The position numbers were made by a program, and so were the translations under genes. 64,000 bases of DNA from Closterium sp. Naga37s-1 (Eukaryota; Streptophyta; Zygnematophyceae; Desmidiales; Closteriaceae): the NCBI GenBank assembly GCA_947471745.1, contig CANJKZ010000008.1, positions 2,768,001 to 2,832,000 of the forward strand, in the 5' to 3' direction. The notes below the pieces were generated by a model. It had not been told where the DNA came from, did no database searches, and saw only the letters and a list, made by a program, of their open reading frames with translations. This document shows positions 53,266 to 64,000 of the stretch, piece by piece. Each line of letters begins with the position of its first letter. Position 1 is the first letter of the stretch.

Positions 53266-55152
53266 TCAGTCGGCCGAGGCTACCGGGAAACCAAGGAAGA
53301 CACAGGGGACGGCGCGAGCCGAGAGCTTGTCCGCAGAGGTGTCGCGGACAAGCGCAAGGCAGCCCCAGACACGGAAAGCTGACCCAACACCAGGGGACCC
53401 GGTCCAAAGACTGGTCGGTGAAGCCTCTGGCCGCGAGACGCGCAGCCGGAGGTTCAGCTGGTGAGCGGCGTAGCGAACCGCGTAGGGCCACAGAAAATGG
53501 GGCGCACGGGCATGAATCATGGACGTGCGGGCGATGTCCATGACCAAGCCAATGCGGCGCTCAGCAACCCCATTCTGCTGTGGGGACTCCGGCAGCGTCC
53601 AGGACTGTACAATGCCCTGCTCGCCGCAGAATCCGGCAAGAATGCCTGAGCGAAACTCACCCCCACGGTCAGAGTGGAGACAGGAGACACGACGGCCACG
53701 AGTGCCCTCAGTGGCTAGAAGCCACCGGATCAGCGTAGAAGTCACCTCGGACTTCTTCGCGAGAGGAAACACCGTGGTGTACCTGGAGAAGTCGTCGACG
53801 ACCACCAAAAAGTAGCGCTCCCTCTCAGGTCCCTGCGTAGGTGCAGGGCCCCAGACATCCAAGTGGAGTGTCTGGAAGGGAGCAGTGGCCGGACGAAGGG
53901 AGGAGGAGTGCGGAGTGGCACGAAGACGGCCGGCGACGCAAGGAGTGCACGGCGGCGCAGGCGAGGGAGGGAGCGACGGGAAGACGCGAGGGAGACCTGA
54001 GACAAGACGGTGACTAGCCATAGTGCGGAGGCGGGGGATCGACGCGTGGCCAAGACGGTGGTGCCACAAGACGGTCCGGTGGGTGAAAGACCGGCACGAG
54101 CAAGACGCAGCAACTAGACCGGACACAGCAACCTGACCGGACACAGCAACCTGACCGGACACAGCAACCGGTGGGGACGCAGTAACCTGACTGGACTCTG
54201 CTACCGGGGGGGACGAAGCAACCTGACCAGACGCAGCTACCTGCGGGGGCGGAGTGTGCAGGACGAAGAGACCTGAGTGGGGCTCTCTGGTGAACGTGGC
54301 AAGAACTGCCCCGGTGGAAGAGTCCGTACAGATCGCAGTCCTCCCGTGCGCTGGAAAAGTGACTGTGATCCCCCGGTCCTGAAGGTATCCAACACCCACC
54401 AAGTTCCGAGAGAACGAGGGGATGTAGAGACCAGTGAGGAAACCAGAGGGGACAGCTGGGCACGGGAGAGTGGTCGAGCTGCGAGCAACTGCTGGTCCTG
54501 AAGTAGGATCAGCCAGGGCAACTGGGACTGGAGCCGAAAGAGGTGTGACAGTGGTGTGGTCGCGAAAGAAGCACTGGGACGCGCCGGAGTCCAGCGTGAA
54601 GGAGAGCGACGCAACTGCAGTCGTCACGGCTGGGCTAGTGACTACACAAGCACCTACACTAAAAGCACAAGTACCTACACTAGCAACAGGCAAAGGTCCT
54701 AAGCTAGGTACACGCAAGCCAAGAGATCCGTACGTGACAGAATAAACAGCATCCATAAACATATCAAACACAGGGTAACCACTACAAAACAAACCGGGCC
54801 AGATCGGGGGAGCCGACTCAGGCCCAAAACGCTCACGGTATAGGTCGTCGAGGCGACTGTAGCAGCGCGGTGCAGAGTGGTCAGGACGCCAGCAGGTAGT
54901 GCCAGCACCAGGGCTGGTCAGGATCCGGTACTGGCAGGGGCCGACGTCGCGGCCACCGCGACGAGCCCCCAAGCCGGCTGGGCCGCTGCTGCAGCCAACG
55001 CTACCCGAACCGCCAGGCCGCCACGGCTGTTGAGGGCGCCACAACTGCTGAGGGCAGAGCTGCTGCTGAGGGTGCCACTGCTGCTGCGGGTGCCACTGCT
55101 GAAACTGCCGCTGCTGCTGTCCCTGCTGCTGGAGAACCCTAGTGGACGCCAT
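53266..55152 (-). pseudogene. Element G Gln-rich N-part, zinc finger, protease, integrase
   Basis: 628 residues from ATG 55,152. Gln/Trp/Pro-rich repeats (QQWHPQQQWHPQQ) stand where gag should be, then a finger-like CQYRILTS...CWRPDHSAPRC. Next come the protease SFTLDSGASQCFFRD, pre-integrase VLWHHRLGHASIPRL with CTPCVAG, and the integrase with LDVWGPAPTQG, LHSDRGGEFRSGIL and PQQNGVAERRIGLVMD. It ends ARAVPCVFLGFPVASAD. The frame is open throughout, which makes this the best preserved part of G. No capsid domain is recognisable. Confidence 0.88.
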
Positions 55153-55224
55153 GATAAAGGCTAGGAGCGGCAGGAGCTAGGGACGGCCACGAGAACAACT
55201 AGGAGCGCGATGTGAAACTAGGCG

Positions 55225-55440
55225 AGGAACGGCTGGAGCACGGAGCACACTGAGCTAGGAGCGCCAGGTGAAACGAGGCGAGGAACGACCGGTACTAGAA
55301 CGGCTGGTGCTGAAACGGCTGGAGCTAGAACGGCTGGAGCGAGAACGGCTGGAGCGAGAACGGCTGGAGCTAGGCACGGCTGGAGCTAGGAGTGGCTGGA
55401 GCTAGAACGGCTGGAGTGAGAACGGCTGGAGCTAGAGACT
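55225..55440. repeat. 15-bp repeats in element G leader
   Basis: Units of aacggctggagctag and variants, more than ten in a row, upstream of the G frame on its minus strand. No coding signal. Confidence 0.8.
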
Positions 55441-55583
55441 GTAAGTGCGGCTGTCGGCTGCCGCTAGTGGAGCCAGTGGCAGTGGAAAGTACGTGCGACA
55501 AAGGGGCTGCAGTACTGACGGCTGCGGGAGGTAGGGAACTGTGCAGGTCGATAGTTGCAGCCCCCCACCCTGAACCCCCCCCC

Positions 55584-55604
55584 TTTTTTTTTTTTTTTTT
55601 TTTT
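55584..55604. repeat. Homopolymer T21 next to C run
   Basis: Nine or so C followed by 21 T on the plus strand, then agggtttaattaatta. It sits in the leader of G. Confidence 0.95.
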
Positions 55605-55639
55605 AGGGTTTAATTAATTAATTTTATTTTCTGGCGCCA

Positions 55640-56440
55640 AAGCGCTGCGGGGCGCGCTGCCTGCAGGGTGTGCTGCCTGCAGGGCGCGCTACCCGCGGGG
55701 CGCGCTGCCGGCGGAGCGCGCTACCCGCGCGGCGCGCTGCCTACGGGGCGCGCTACCCGCGGGGCGCGCTCCCTGCGGGGCACGATTTCTGCGGGGGGCG
55801 CGCTACCTGCGGGGCGGGGCGACGCGGCGGTCTAGGGGCAGGGCGCTCGGGCGCGCACGGGCTAGGGGCAGTGCGCACGGGCGACGTTACGGGCTGGGGC
55901 AGGGCGCATGGGCGACGTGACGGGCTAGGGCAGGGCACACGGGCTACGCGACGGGCTAGGGCAGGGCGCACGGGCTACGCGACGGGTTAGGGCAGGGCGC
56001 ACGGGCGACGCGACGGGCTGGGGCAGGGGCCACGGGTTACGCGACGGGCTGGGGCGGAGGCGCGATACGGAGGGCGTGGAGGGCGCGTAGGGGAGGGCTA
56101 GGCGCGGAGGCGCGGATGGCGCGTTACGGAGGGCGCGGAGGGCGCGTTACGGAGGGCGCGGATGGCGCGGAGGGCGCGGAGGCCGCGTTACTCGAGGCTA
56201 GGGCGCGGAGGGCGCGGAGGCCGCGTTACTCGAGGCTAGGGCGCGGAGGGCACTAGGGCGCGTGGAGGAGGGCGCGTAAGGCGCGGAGGCGCTCTAGAGC
56301 GCGGAGGGCGCAAGGGCGCGGAGGCGCTCTAGAGCGCGGAGGGCGCAAGGGCGCGGAGGGTGCTAGGGCACGTGACGGAGGGCGCGTAAGGCGCGGAGAC
56401 GCTCTAGGGCGTGGAGGGCGCGAGGTAGGCTAGGCTAGGC
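55640..56440. repeat. Element G GC-rich leader arrays
   Basis: Two zones of tandem units: gcggggcgcgctgcc-type and gggcgacgcgacgggctagg-type at 55,640-56,050, and ggagggcgcggaggcgc-type at 56,050-56,430. Same position as in A, B and D. No gene. Confidence 0.85.
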
Positions 56441-56468
56441 AAGGATTCTAAACCTACTCGTGATACCA

Positions 56469-56595
56469 TCTCAGAAAGTGAATGCAACGGAATGTTTGAC
56501 TTAGGAGAGCAAGGCATACAAATAGAAACCCTAAGAGTGTTGTACTCCTTAGAGTGCTACTCACTGCAGCCTACAACCAATAACAACATTTGACA
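56469..56595 (-). repeat. Element G right LTR
   Basis: 127 bp with family features (TCTCAGAAAG, aaaccctaagagtgttgtactcc, CATTTGACA). The first dinucleotide is TC rather than TG. Confidence 0.82.
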
Positions 56596-56773
56596 AAGAG
56601 CATCCTCAACAGCCGCATGCGATTTCAGTGCCTCGGCTTGCCGGAAAGCAACCCCACCGGATTCTCTCACTCTGCAAGGATAGGTACCGGTACATACATG
56701 TCTCCAAGGGGTGAGCGGTTTGTGCAATAAACACGCTGTGTGATTGTACTACTATAAGGCAGAACACACGAGG
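56596..56773. other. Host 3' region, copy 3
   Basis: Matches 48,740-48,865 of copy 2 with several differences and a short extra stretch (ggataggtaccggtacatac). It holds AATAAA near 56,725. No gene. Confidence 0.75.
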
Positions 56774-57257
56774 TCACTCGAATCCAACCGGCACTCCTAA
56801 CTTCTCACTGGCAATCACAAGAGCCTTGTACGTCGATCCCATGCCCACAAACGATCCCATGCCGCTGCTACCACCACCATCTGTCCCAGAAGAATTACTC
56901 TCACCCCCACCTGCCCCACCATCAGCCCCACGCACTCCCACCTCCCCCTCCCTCTCTGCCATATTCCCCTCCACGCCCTCGCTCTCATCCTCATCATCAA
57001 GCCACGGGGGTTCTCCATCGCCCATGAGGCGCCAGTACCCGTCCCTGAGAGCCTCCGCCTGCTGCTCCGACGCCACTCGCAGCAGCGCCTCCACTCGAAA
57101 GTTGATGCCCAGCCGGCCAAGTAGTTGTGATTGGCTTATGGGGCCGTATGCCCGTGCCGGCACTGTAAGGGTTGAGACGGGTGATGGGGGATGAGGAAAT
57201 GGGGGGAGAGAGGGGGCATAAGGAGGGGACGAAGGGGTTGCCTCCACGCGGAAGTTG
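56774..57257 (-). pseudogene. NDUFAF7: NDUFAF7 last exon, copy 3 (fragment)
   Basis: The same exon as copies 1 and 2: SQSQLLGRLGINFRVEALL, WRLMGDGEPPWLDDEDES, a Gly-poor segment (SSGTDGGGSSG) in place of the Gly run, then YKALVIASEKLGVPVGFE and TGA at 56,774-56,776. There are extra residues (ADGGAGG) before the Gly segment. The upstream duplicate exon start is cut by element F2 at exactly the base where F cuts copy 2. Other exons are absent. Confidence 0.88.
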
Positions 57258-57808
57258 GGTGAAAGGGGGGGTACAAGAAGAATGTCGAGAGAAATATTGT
57301 ACCCCCTAGTGCTAACCCCCATACAGCCTAGATAACCTAAACATGCATATATTGTTTGACACACCCCCATAGGCGAAATGGGGGATAGCCAGAGCAAGCA
57401 AAGGTCACAAGACCAGACAAGAGAAGAAACAAAACACAGCTCAGGGTGGATCACAAAGTCACCACACACTCTGAGCACAAGTAAGAGGCCACAAGGCCAG
57501 TTCACATGTAGAGATGTATATGCAGCAAAGCACAGTGATCACTACCTAACAAGAGCAAGCATGCAGGTATATATATGTATAGATCACAGTACAAGCAAAG
57601 TCTACAGCAAGTGAGAAAACGTGGGCACAAGGCCTAACAGAATGCAGAAACGCTGATGATCACCAGACGGAAGCGCCTTGGTGAATATATCAGCTGTGTT
57701 AGCCCGAGTGGCCACGTGAGCAAGACGAAGCTGACCACGCTGCTGCAACTCTCGAGCCATGAAGTAACGCAGAGCGATGTGCTTCGTTCTGTGCTCCAGT
57801 CTGTGCTC

Positions 57809-58717
57809 CTAACACAAGGCAATGGCGGCCTTGTTGTCGACGTACATCACTGGAGGAGAACGAGGCCGCTCTCCCAAGTCGGTCAGCAGGTAGGTGAGCC
57901 AGCGTAACTCCTGTGCAGCCATGGCTGTGGCGTAGATCTCAGCCTCACAACTGGAGCTGAGAACTGAAGACGAGCGTGTAGAACGCCAAGAGACCGAACC
58001 AGAGCCAAGGCTGAAGGTGTAACCCTGTGACGACCGCTGTGTAGCCTGGTCGTCAACCCAAGAAGCGTCTGAGTGCCCAGTGAGGACAACGTCGCTCCGT
58101 CCTCCAAGCACGAGCCCCATGCCCGATGTACTGCACAAGTAGCGTAGTACCCTCTTAGCAGCATCCATGTGCACCTTTCGGTGCCGACCAGGAGCCACGA
58201 AGCGAGCCAGAAGGCCAAGAGGGTACGCAAGGTCAGGACGAGTGCAGGTCATCAGGTACATGAGGCAGCCCACTAGCTCTGGATAAGGACCACTCGGCTC
58301 TACGGACTCGTCCGAAGGTGGAGCTGAGAGCGAGTGACCTGTAGCCAGAGAAGTGTGCTGTGCCGAGGACCAGGTGAAGCCGAAGCGCTGAAGGACCTAC
58401 TGCACCATGCGTGACTGAGTCAGTATGATGGTGCGGCGTGCTCTATCCCGGGTGATACGCAAGCCAAGATAGCTTGTCAGCTCACCCAGGTCTGTGCACG
58501 TGTGTCTCTTCTGCAGCTCCGACTTCACCAGGGCGAGAGCCTCAGTGTCAGCAGTGGCAAAGACCAAGTCGTCGACGCACACGAGGATGTAGAACGGCGG
58601 CAGCGAAGTGTCGGTGCGGAGAAACAGCGACGGGTCAGCAGTCGACGGAGCAAACCCAAGAGCCGCAAGTGTCGTCCTCAGTGTGTCGTGCCACTCACGT
58701 GGCGCCTGGCGGAGACC
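57809..58717 (-). pseudogene. Element F2 RT C-part and RNase H
   Basis: Broken into frames 58582-58397 (CVDDLVFATAD) and 58273-57809 (RNase H with GHSDASWVDD, SSSCEAEIYAT and MYVDNKAA). Stops include a TAA at about 58,718 (in F the codon is TAC), a TAG at 58,397 (CAG in F), and the TAG at 57,809 shared with F. F2 has therefore gathered extra stops since the duplication. Confidence 0.88.
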
Positions 58718-61700
58718 TTAGACCGGCCGCCTGAGGCTCCACTGGGTACCAGGAGGGAACGACCCAGTGAAGCCAGGTGGGCGGCGTAGACAGATCCCCT
58801 CGTGCAGGCTGCCGTGTAAGAAGGCTGTGCTGAAGTCAAGAGAGTGAAGCTCGTAGTCACACTGAGCGGCAACGTGCAGCAGCACCCGAAGAGTGGTCAT
58901 CTTCGGGGTGGGGGAGAAGGTCTGGAAGAAGTCTACTCCCTCTCGCTGACTGAAACCTCGTGCAACGTAACGCGCCTTGAAGGCAGGCGGAGAACCTGGC
59001 GGCCGCTTCACCCTGAAAATCCACATGCCACTGACGATGTTCGCCCCAGGTGGGGGAACCTCGTCGACGTAGGTGCCTGTGGACTTCCAGGAAGCCATCT
59101 GTGCGTCCATGGCTGTCTGCCACTGAGAGGAGTACTCACCCGCGATCGCCTCAGCGTAAGAGCGCAGGGTCGGGATGTCTGGAGCATCCGGGTCTCCCTC
59201 AGGGGCAAGCAGCATGGACACGAGATGAGGCGCAGCGGCTGCAAGACACTCAAGGTCCTCTTGCCTGTCCTCAAGGACGTCCGTGCCAAGAGCACACTCA
59301 CCCCCGACGGACGGAGGGCAGACAGACTCAGACTCAGCAACAAGACTAGCGGCGTAGTCTAGACGACAGGCAGCAGCAAAGTCAACAAGCTCAGCAACTA
59401 AGGCAGACGTAGTAGCAGACTCAAACGACGGGTCAGTGACAACAGTGGCTAGCAGACGCGTGACAGTAGGGTGCTCAGCACGAAACCGGTCAGACTCGGG
59501 GTCCGCAACGACAGGCAGAGAAGACGCAGGAGGGGACGGCAGAGGAACACGCTGTGGAGGAGAGGAAGAACGACGGACTACGAGGTGGGTGTCGGGGACA
59601 GCCGGCAGACGCGGACGAGGAACACGACGACCGGAACGACCAGAACAGACAGGCGAGACAGGACGCGACGCAGGCTCACGACGCTCAGTAAGACTCCCTA
59701 GCTGCTCAGTGTAAGGAGAAGGAGCAGGCAGCGGTGAGCCAGGCTGTAACGGAAGACCAGTAGACGAAGGGAGACTAAGAACCTGGCGAAGCACAGAGTC
59801 AGGCGGTGGCTGAGACGACGGAGACGGTGGAGCGAAGAACAGGCGCGGCTGTGCAGTGACACCAGCACCAGGAGCTCCAGTACCCCCAGCAGCTCCAGCA
59901 CCTCCAGCAGCTCCAGAACCTCCAGCGCCAGCACCCTCAGCAGCTCCAGAACCTCCAGCTCCAGCGCCACCAGCGCCAGTACCTCCAGCAGCTACAGAAC
60001 CCTCAGCGCCAGCTCCTCCAGGACCAGCTCCACCAACAGCAGCACCCCCAGAACCGGCACCTCCAGTCCCAGGGTCTCCAGCCTCAGTGCCTCCAGCAGC
60101 AGCACCCTCAGGCTCAGCACCTCCAGCCCCAGCAGCTCCAGTACCTCCAGTACGAGCACCTCCAGGACCAGCACCACTCCCAACTCCAGTGACGTCAGCA
60201 GAAGTACCTCCAGCGGCAGAGCCCCGAGCTCCAGAAGCGCGACCCTGACGCCGACCGTACCAGTCGTGCAGCTGCTGCGAGGTGAGAGGCACACGCGGAC
60301 GAAGGCGGCTACTCCAAGGAAGCCGCGCAACAGCAGACTCAGAACCCTCAGCGCCAGAACCCGCAGCAGCTCCAGAACCTCCAGCGCCAGCACCCTCAGC
60401 AGCTCCAGAACCTCCAGCTCCAGCGCCACCGGCGCCAGCACCTCCAGCAGCTCCAGAACCTCCAGCTCCAGCACCCTCAGCAGCTCCAGAACCCCCAGCA
60501 GAAACAACTCCAATGGCAGAGTCACCAGCTCCAGCACCTCCCGCAGCAGGGCCCCTAGCTCCGGCAGCGCGACCCTGACGGCCAGCGTACCACTCAAGCA
60601 GCTGCTGTGGGGAGAGAGGGAGTCGACGACGAGAGTGCAGCGGCGAGGCACCAGCGGAGCGACTACGGAGACGGCCGCTCCAGGGAGACTGCTCACCAGA
60701 CGCCTCAGCGCCCCCAGGCTCAGCACCCCAAGACTCCTCACACCTAGGCTCAGCACCTCCAGTCTCCACACCCCCAGGCTCCGCACCTCCAGGCTCCGCA
60801 CCCCCAGGCTCAGCACCCCCAGAAGCAGCACCCCGAGCAGGACCACCCTCAGCAGGACCCGAGTCACCAGTGACCTCAACTGGCGCAGTCAAGGGAGGAG
60901 GGTCTACCTGAGACACACCTGAAGGAGCAGGACCGGGAGCGGGGAGGGGGTCTACCTGGGGAGCACCTGGAGCGAGGAAGAGCGGCGGGGGGGGGAGAGG
61001 GGCAGTGCGGTAGGGGAAGAGACCGTAAAAGGGAACCGACTCGTCGAACGTGACGTCCTGAGAGGGGAAGACACGGCGCGAGGTGGGGTGGTAAAACTGC
61101 CAACCAGGCGCGTCAGGGACAAAGCCAAGGAAGACACAGGGAACAGCTCGGGCGGAGAGCTTGTCCGCGGTGGTATCGCGGACAAAGGCACGAGCACCCC
61201 AGATCCGGAAACGCGACGCATCGCCAACCTTCCCCGTCCACAGCGGTGTGGGCGAGGTCTCCGGCAAAGAGACACGGGGCCAGAGGTTGAGCTGATGCGC
61301 GGCGTACCGGACCGCAAACGGCCACAGAAAATGGGGGGCAGCTGCATGGATCATGGAGGTACGAGCGACCTCCATGACTAAGCCAATGCGGCGCTCAGCA
61401 ACCCCATTTTGCTGCGGAGAGGCCGGAAGCGTGAACGTCTGGCGGATGCCGTGCTCCGCACAGTAGGCTGCCAAGAGGTCTGAGGAGAACTCACCACCCC
61501 TGTCAGAGTGCAGACGCAGGACAGGAAAGTCCGACTGGAACCGCTCGCGGAGCTGGAGACGAACAGCGCGGATCCAGGGGATCAAAACATCAGGGACCTC
61601 CCCCTTGCTGCGCAAGGGGAAGACCGTGGTGTAACGCGTGTAGTCGTCGACGACCAGCAGGAAGTACCGCTCGTGGCCCTGTCCACGGACGCGGGCTGGG

Positions 61701-63001
61701 CCCCACACGTCCAGGTGGAGAGTCTGCAGGGGAGCCTCTGTGGGAGGGAACGAGGAGGAGTGAGGAGCGGCGCGCTGCCGCCCCTCGACACAGGGAAGAC
61801 AGGGAGGAGCAGGCGAGGGTGGTAGAGGAGGCAGAGTCTCTGGAAGTCCAGAAACAAGGAAACGGCGGTGCATGCTACGAAGGCGCTGCACCGAGGGGTG
61901 ACCAAGGCGGTGGTGCCAAAGGAGGGTCTGGTGCGACAGAGCGCTACACGAGCAGGGGGCCGCTAGCTGACCTGACGCAGACGCAGACGCAGACGCAGCT
62001 ACCTGAGGGGACACAGTGGTCAGTGTGTACAGACTCGAGCCAGGCTCACGGGTGAACGTGGCCAGGTGCCGACCAGTCCGGGAGCACGTACAGTGTGTCA
62101 CACGCTGACCTCCAGGGGTGAACTGGTCAACCCACACATCCTGTAGGTCAGCTCCACTCACCAAGTTCGTAGAGAACGAGGGGAGGTGAAGACCTGACAG
62201 GGAGCCAGACGGGACCGCCGGACACGGCAGGACCGTGGAGGAGTGCGCAAGGACTGGACCCCCAGAGGGGTCTGCCAGGGAGACTGCAACCGGCCGACGG
62301 AGCGGCGTGAGTGTGGTGCTGTCGCGAAAGAAGGAGCGGGAAGCACCTGAGTCAAGTGTGAAGGTGTATACGGCCTCAGCAGGCGCAGTACCAGAGAGAG
62401 CAGACTCACCAGCACCTGGAGCAGCAGCCTCACCAGTACCTAGAGCAGGAGACGCACTAGCACCTAGAGCAGCAGCCTCACCAGCACCTAGAGCAGCAGG
62501 CTCTATACCTGGGTCAGGTGGTACGCACGGGGAACAGGCACGGTCAGCACTAGTAGGCAATGCATACATGGCAGTGAGAATAGCATCATAGTCAAGAGCA
62601 AAGATATCTACTCTCTGCCCAAGCAGCTCCAGCAAGGTGGGGAGCTCAGCCTCGTCGCCAAACTTGGTACGCCAGGCGTCGCTCAGACGGGCGAAGCAGC
62701 GGGACTGTGTGTGACCAAGCGTCCCGCAAGCCTGACCGGTCCGATCACCTGTGCGAATGACGTACGGGCAGCGAACGGTACTCAAAGACCCTCTACTCTG
62801 AGCGTACCACTCGTGAAGCTGCTGGGACGTAAGTGTCTCGCGTGGACGCCGCTGCAGCTGCAGCTGGCTACTGCCAGACGCTCCCAACTGACCAGCTCCA
62901 GGGCGACAGCTACGACGGCTACCGCCACAACCCCAACTAGCGTACCACTCACGAAGCTGCTGGGGCGGGAGAGACTCGCGTGGACGTCGCTGGAGCTGCA
63001 T
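58718..63001 (-). pseudogene. Element F2 protease, integrase, linker and RT N-part
   Basis: The longest frame of this family here (1,427 residues). The N-part has QQLREWYA motifs twice and the finger YVIRTGDRTGQACG...HTQSRC. Then come the protease FTLDSGASRSFFRDST, pre-integrase LLWHHRLGHPSVQ with CLPCVEG, and the integrase with LDVWGPARVRG, LHSDRGGEFSSDLLA and PQQNGVAERRIGLVME. A linker of GGAEPGGAEP and Gly/Ala/Ser repeats follows (about 61,000-59,860, with internal QQLLEWYAGRQGRA and QQLHDWYGRRQGRA motifs), then the RT to WSLRRPV, cut by TAA. The gag capsid domain is absent. Motifs like QQL.EWY recur four times, suggesting that segments of the N-part were copied into the linker. Confidence 0.9.
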
Positions 63002-63085
63002 CTGGCCACCGCCAGTAGCAGCAGTAGCAGTAGCAGTAGCCTAGCAGTAGTAACAGAAGTAGCAGCAGTAGCAGCGCGGGCAGGG

Positions 63086-63156
63086 CAGGCGCGGCAGGCA
63101 GGCAGGCAGGCAGGCAGGCAGACAGGCAGGCAGGCAGGCAGGCTGGCAGGCAGGCA
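63086..63156. repeat. (CAGG)n tetranucleotide tract
   Basis: About 17 units of caggcagg type with two changes, in the F2 leader. Confidence 0.92.
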
Positions 63157-63235
63157 GATGGCGCGGCAGCGCGCTAACAAGGCAGGTGCTCACCAGTGGC
63201 GGGAAGAGCAGGCGCTCGCCGGGCGAGGGGCGGCG

Positions 63236-63760
63236 ACGCGGGTCCAGGGGCGGCGTCGCGGGGTCCAGGGGCGGCTGCACCAGGGGCGGCTGCTTCAGGG
63301 GCCAGGGGCGGCTGCTCGAGGGTCCAGGGGCGGCTGCACCAGGGGCGGCTGATTCAGGGGCCGGGGGCGGCTGCTCTGGGTCCAGGGGCGGCTGCTCGAG
63401 GGTCCAGGGGCGGCTGCACCAGGGGCGGCTGCACCAGGGGCGGCTGCTTCAGGGGCCGGGGGCGGCTGCTCGAGGGTCCAGGGGCGGCTGCACCAGGGGC
63501 GGCTGCTGCAGGGGCCAGGGGCGGCTGCTCTGGGTCCAGGGGCGGCTGCTCCAGGGGCGGCTGCTTCAGGGGCCAGGGACGGCTGCTCTGGGTCCAGGGG
63601 CGGCTGCTCGAGGGTCCAGGGGCGGCTGCACCAGGGGCGGCTGCTTCAGGGGCCAGGGGCGGTTGCTCTGGGTCCAGGGGCGGCTGCACCAGGGGCGGCT
63701 GCTTCAGGGGCCAGGGGCGGTTGCTATGGGTCCAGGGGCGGCTGCTCCAGGGGCGGCGTA
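63236..63760. repeat. Minisatellite in F2 leader (ggggcggctgc)
   Basis: Higher-order array of ggggcggctgct and ggggcggctgcaccag units with gggtcca spacers. Gly/Ala- and Pro-rich open frames on both strands are artefacts. Confidence 0.9.
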
Positions 63761-63839
63761 GCTGGTACAGGGCAGTGCGCGGCAGCAGCACTGCAGCAGC
63801 AGTTCAGGCGCAGCAGCTTGAGTGCAGCAGTAACACGGG

Positions 63840-64000
63840 CCGCGTGCGGGCCAGGCATGGGCTGTAAGGGCTGCGTGCGGGCCTGGCGCGGGCTGTACGA
63901 GCTGCGTACGGGCCTGGCGCGGGCTGTACGGGCTGCGTGCGGGCCTGACGTGGGCTGTACGGGCTGCGCGACGGCCTGGCGCGGGCTGTACGGGCTTCGC
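63840..64000. repeat. About 30-bp tandem repeat at window end
   Basis: Units of gggctgtacgggctgcgtgc plus gggcctggcgc, continuing past the window. No coding signal. Confidence 0.88.

Larger units (their letters stand above)
57258..64000 (-). mobile_element. Element F2: copia element, runs off the window
   Basis: Left partial LTR to 57,361 (ending GTTTGACA), the purine tract, RNase H, RT, a long Gly/Ala linker, integrase, protease, a finger-like segment, then GC-rich leader arrays to the window end. The 5' LTR and primer-binding site lie beyond 64,000. The junction with host DNA, the LTR and the first 1.75 kb are the same as element F, including a shared stop codon. Confidence 0.9.

Noticed and set aside
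55584..55604. T21 run as the tail of a reverse-strand SINE or processed pseudogene
   Set aside because: No pol III box, no matching body and no target duplication seen. It lies within the leader of element G.

Overview
The window is eukaryotic nuclear DNA dominated by retrotransposons, with intron-bearing host genes between them. GT-AG introns, AATAAA and TATA-like sites, Ty1/copia elements primed by initiator Met-tRNA, and GC-rich coding sequence suggest the green lineage. A streptophyte alga is my best guess (a zygnematophyte such as Closterium came to mind), with low confidence.

Host layout. Four host genes form a cassette, in this order: gene X (secreted, unrecognised, +), a FAS1/fasciclin-domain secreted protein (-), gene Y (secreted, unrecognised, +) and a homologue of the mitochondrial complex I assembly methyltransferase NDUFAF7/MidA (-). 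Copy 1 spans about 1-24,214: X is broken, FAS1 is intact, Y is frameshifted, and NDUFAF7 lacks its 5' end but has exons spread over 11 kb. Copy 2 spans about 28,550-49,355: X, FAS1 and Y are intact, and NDUFAF7 keeps only its last exon. Copy 3 (56,596-57,257) holds only the last NDUFAF7 exon.

Mobile elements. Element A (532-7042, -) lies in the last exon of X copy 1. Element B (11481-13036, -) is a small non-autonomous LTR element in the 3' region of Y copy 1. C1 (16871-23357, +) is a nearly pristine copia element inside a minisatellite in an NDUFAF7 intron. E (about 24,225-28,160, +) is a decayed copia fragment between copies 1 and 2. D (32588-46372, -) lies in copy 2 and carries C2 (32633-39135, +), a second full-length member of the C1 family, inside its LTR. 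F (49,356-51,206, -) is a 3' fragment fused to G (51,207-56,595, -). F2 (57,258 to the window end, -) is a longer copy of F.

Themes. Insertions A, B, C1, D and F are each present in one cassette copy and absent from the matching position of another, so they date relative to the duplication. Local tandem duplication repeatedly copied exon ends and splice sites: a five-unit NDUFAF7 exon array, an array of splice-donor-containing 20-mers, and a FAS1 C-terminal segment array. A Gly-codon tract in NDUFAF7 differs greatly between the three copies. The A/D/F/G family carries a long Gly/Ala-rich linker between integrase and reverse transcriptase and GC-rich tandem leaders. Element E encodes a WG-repeat segment resembling an Argonaute hook. 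I found no tRNA, rRNA or CRISPR array.
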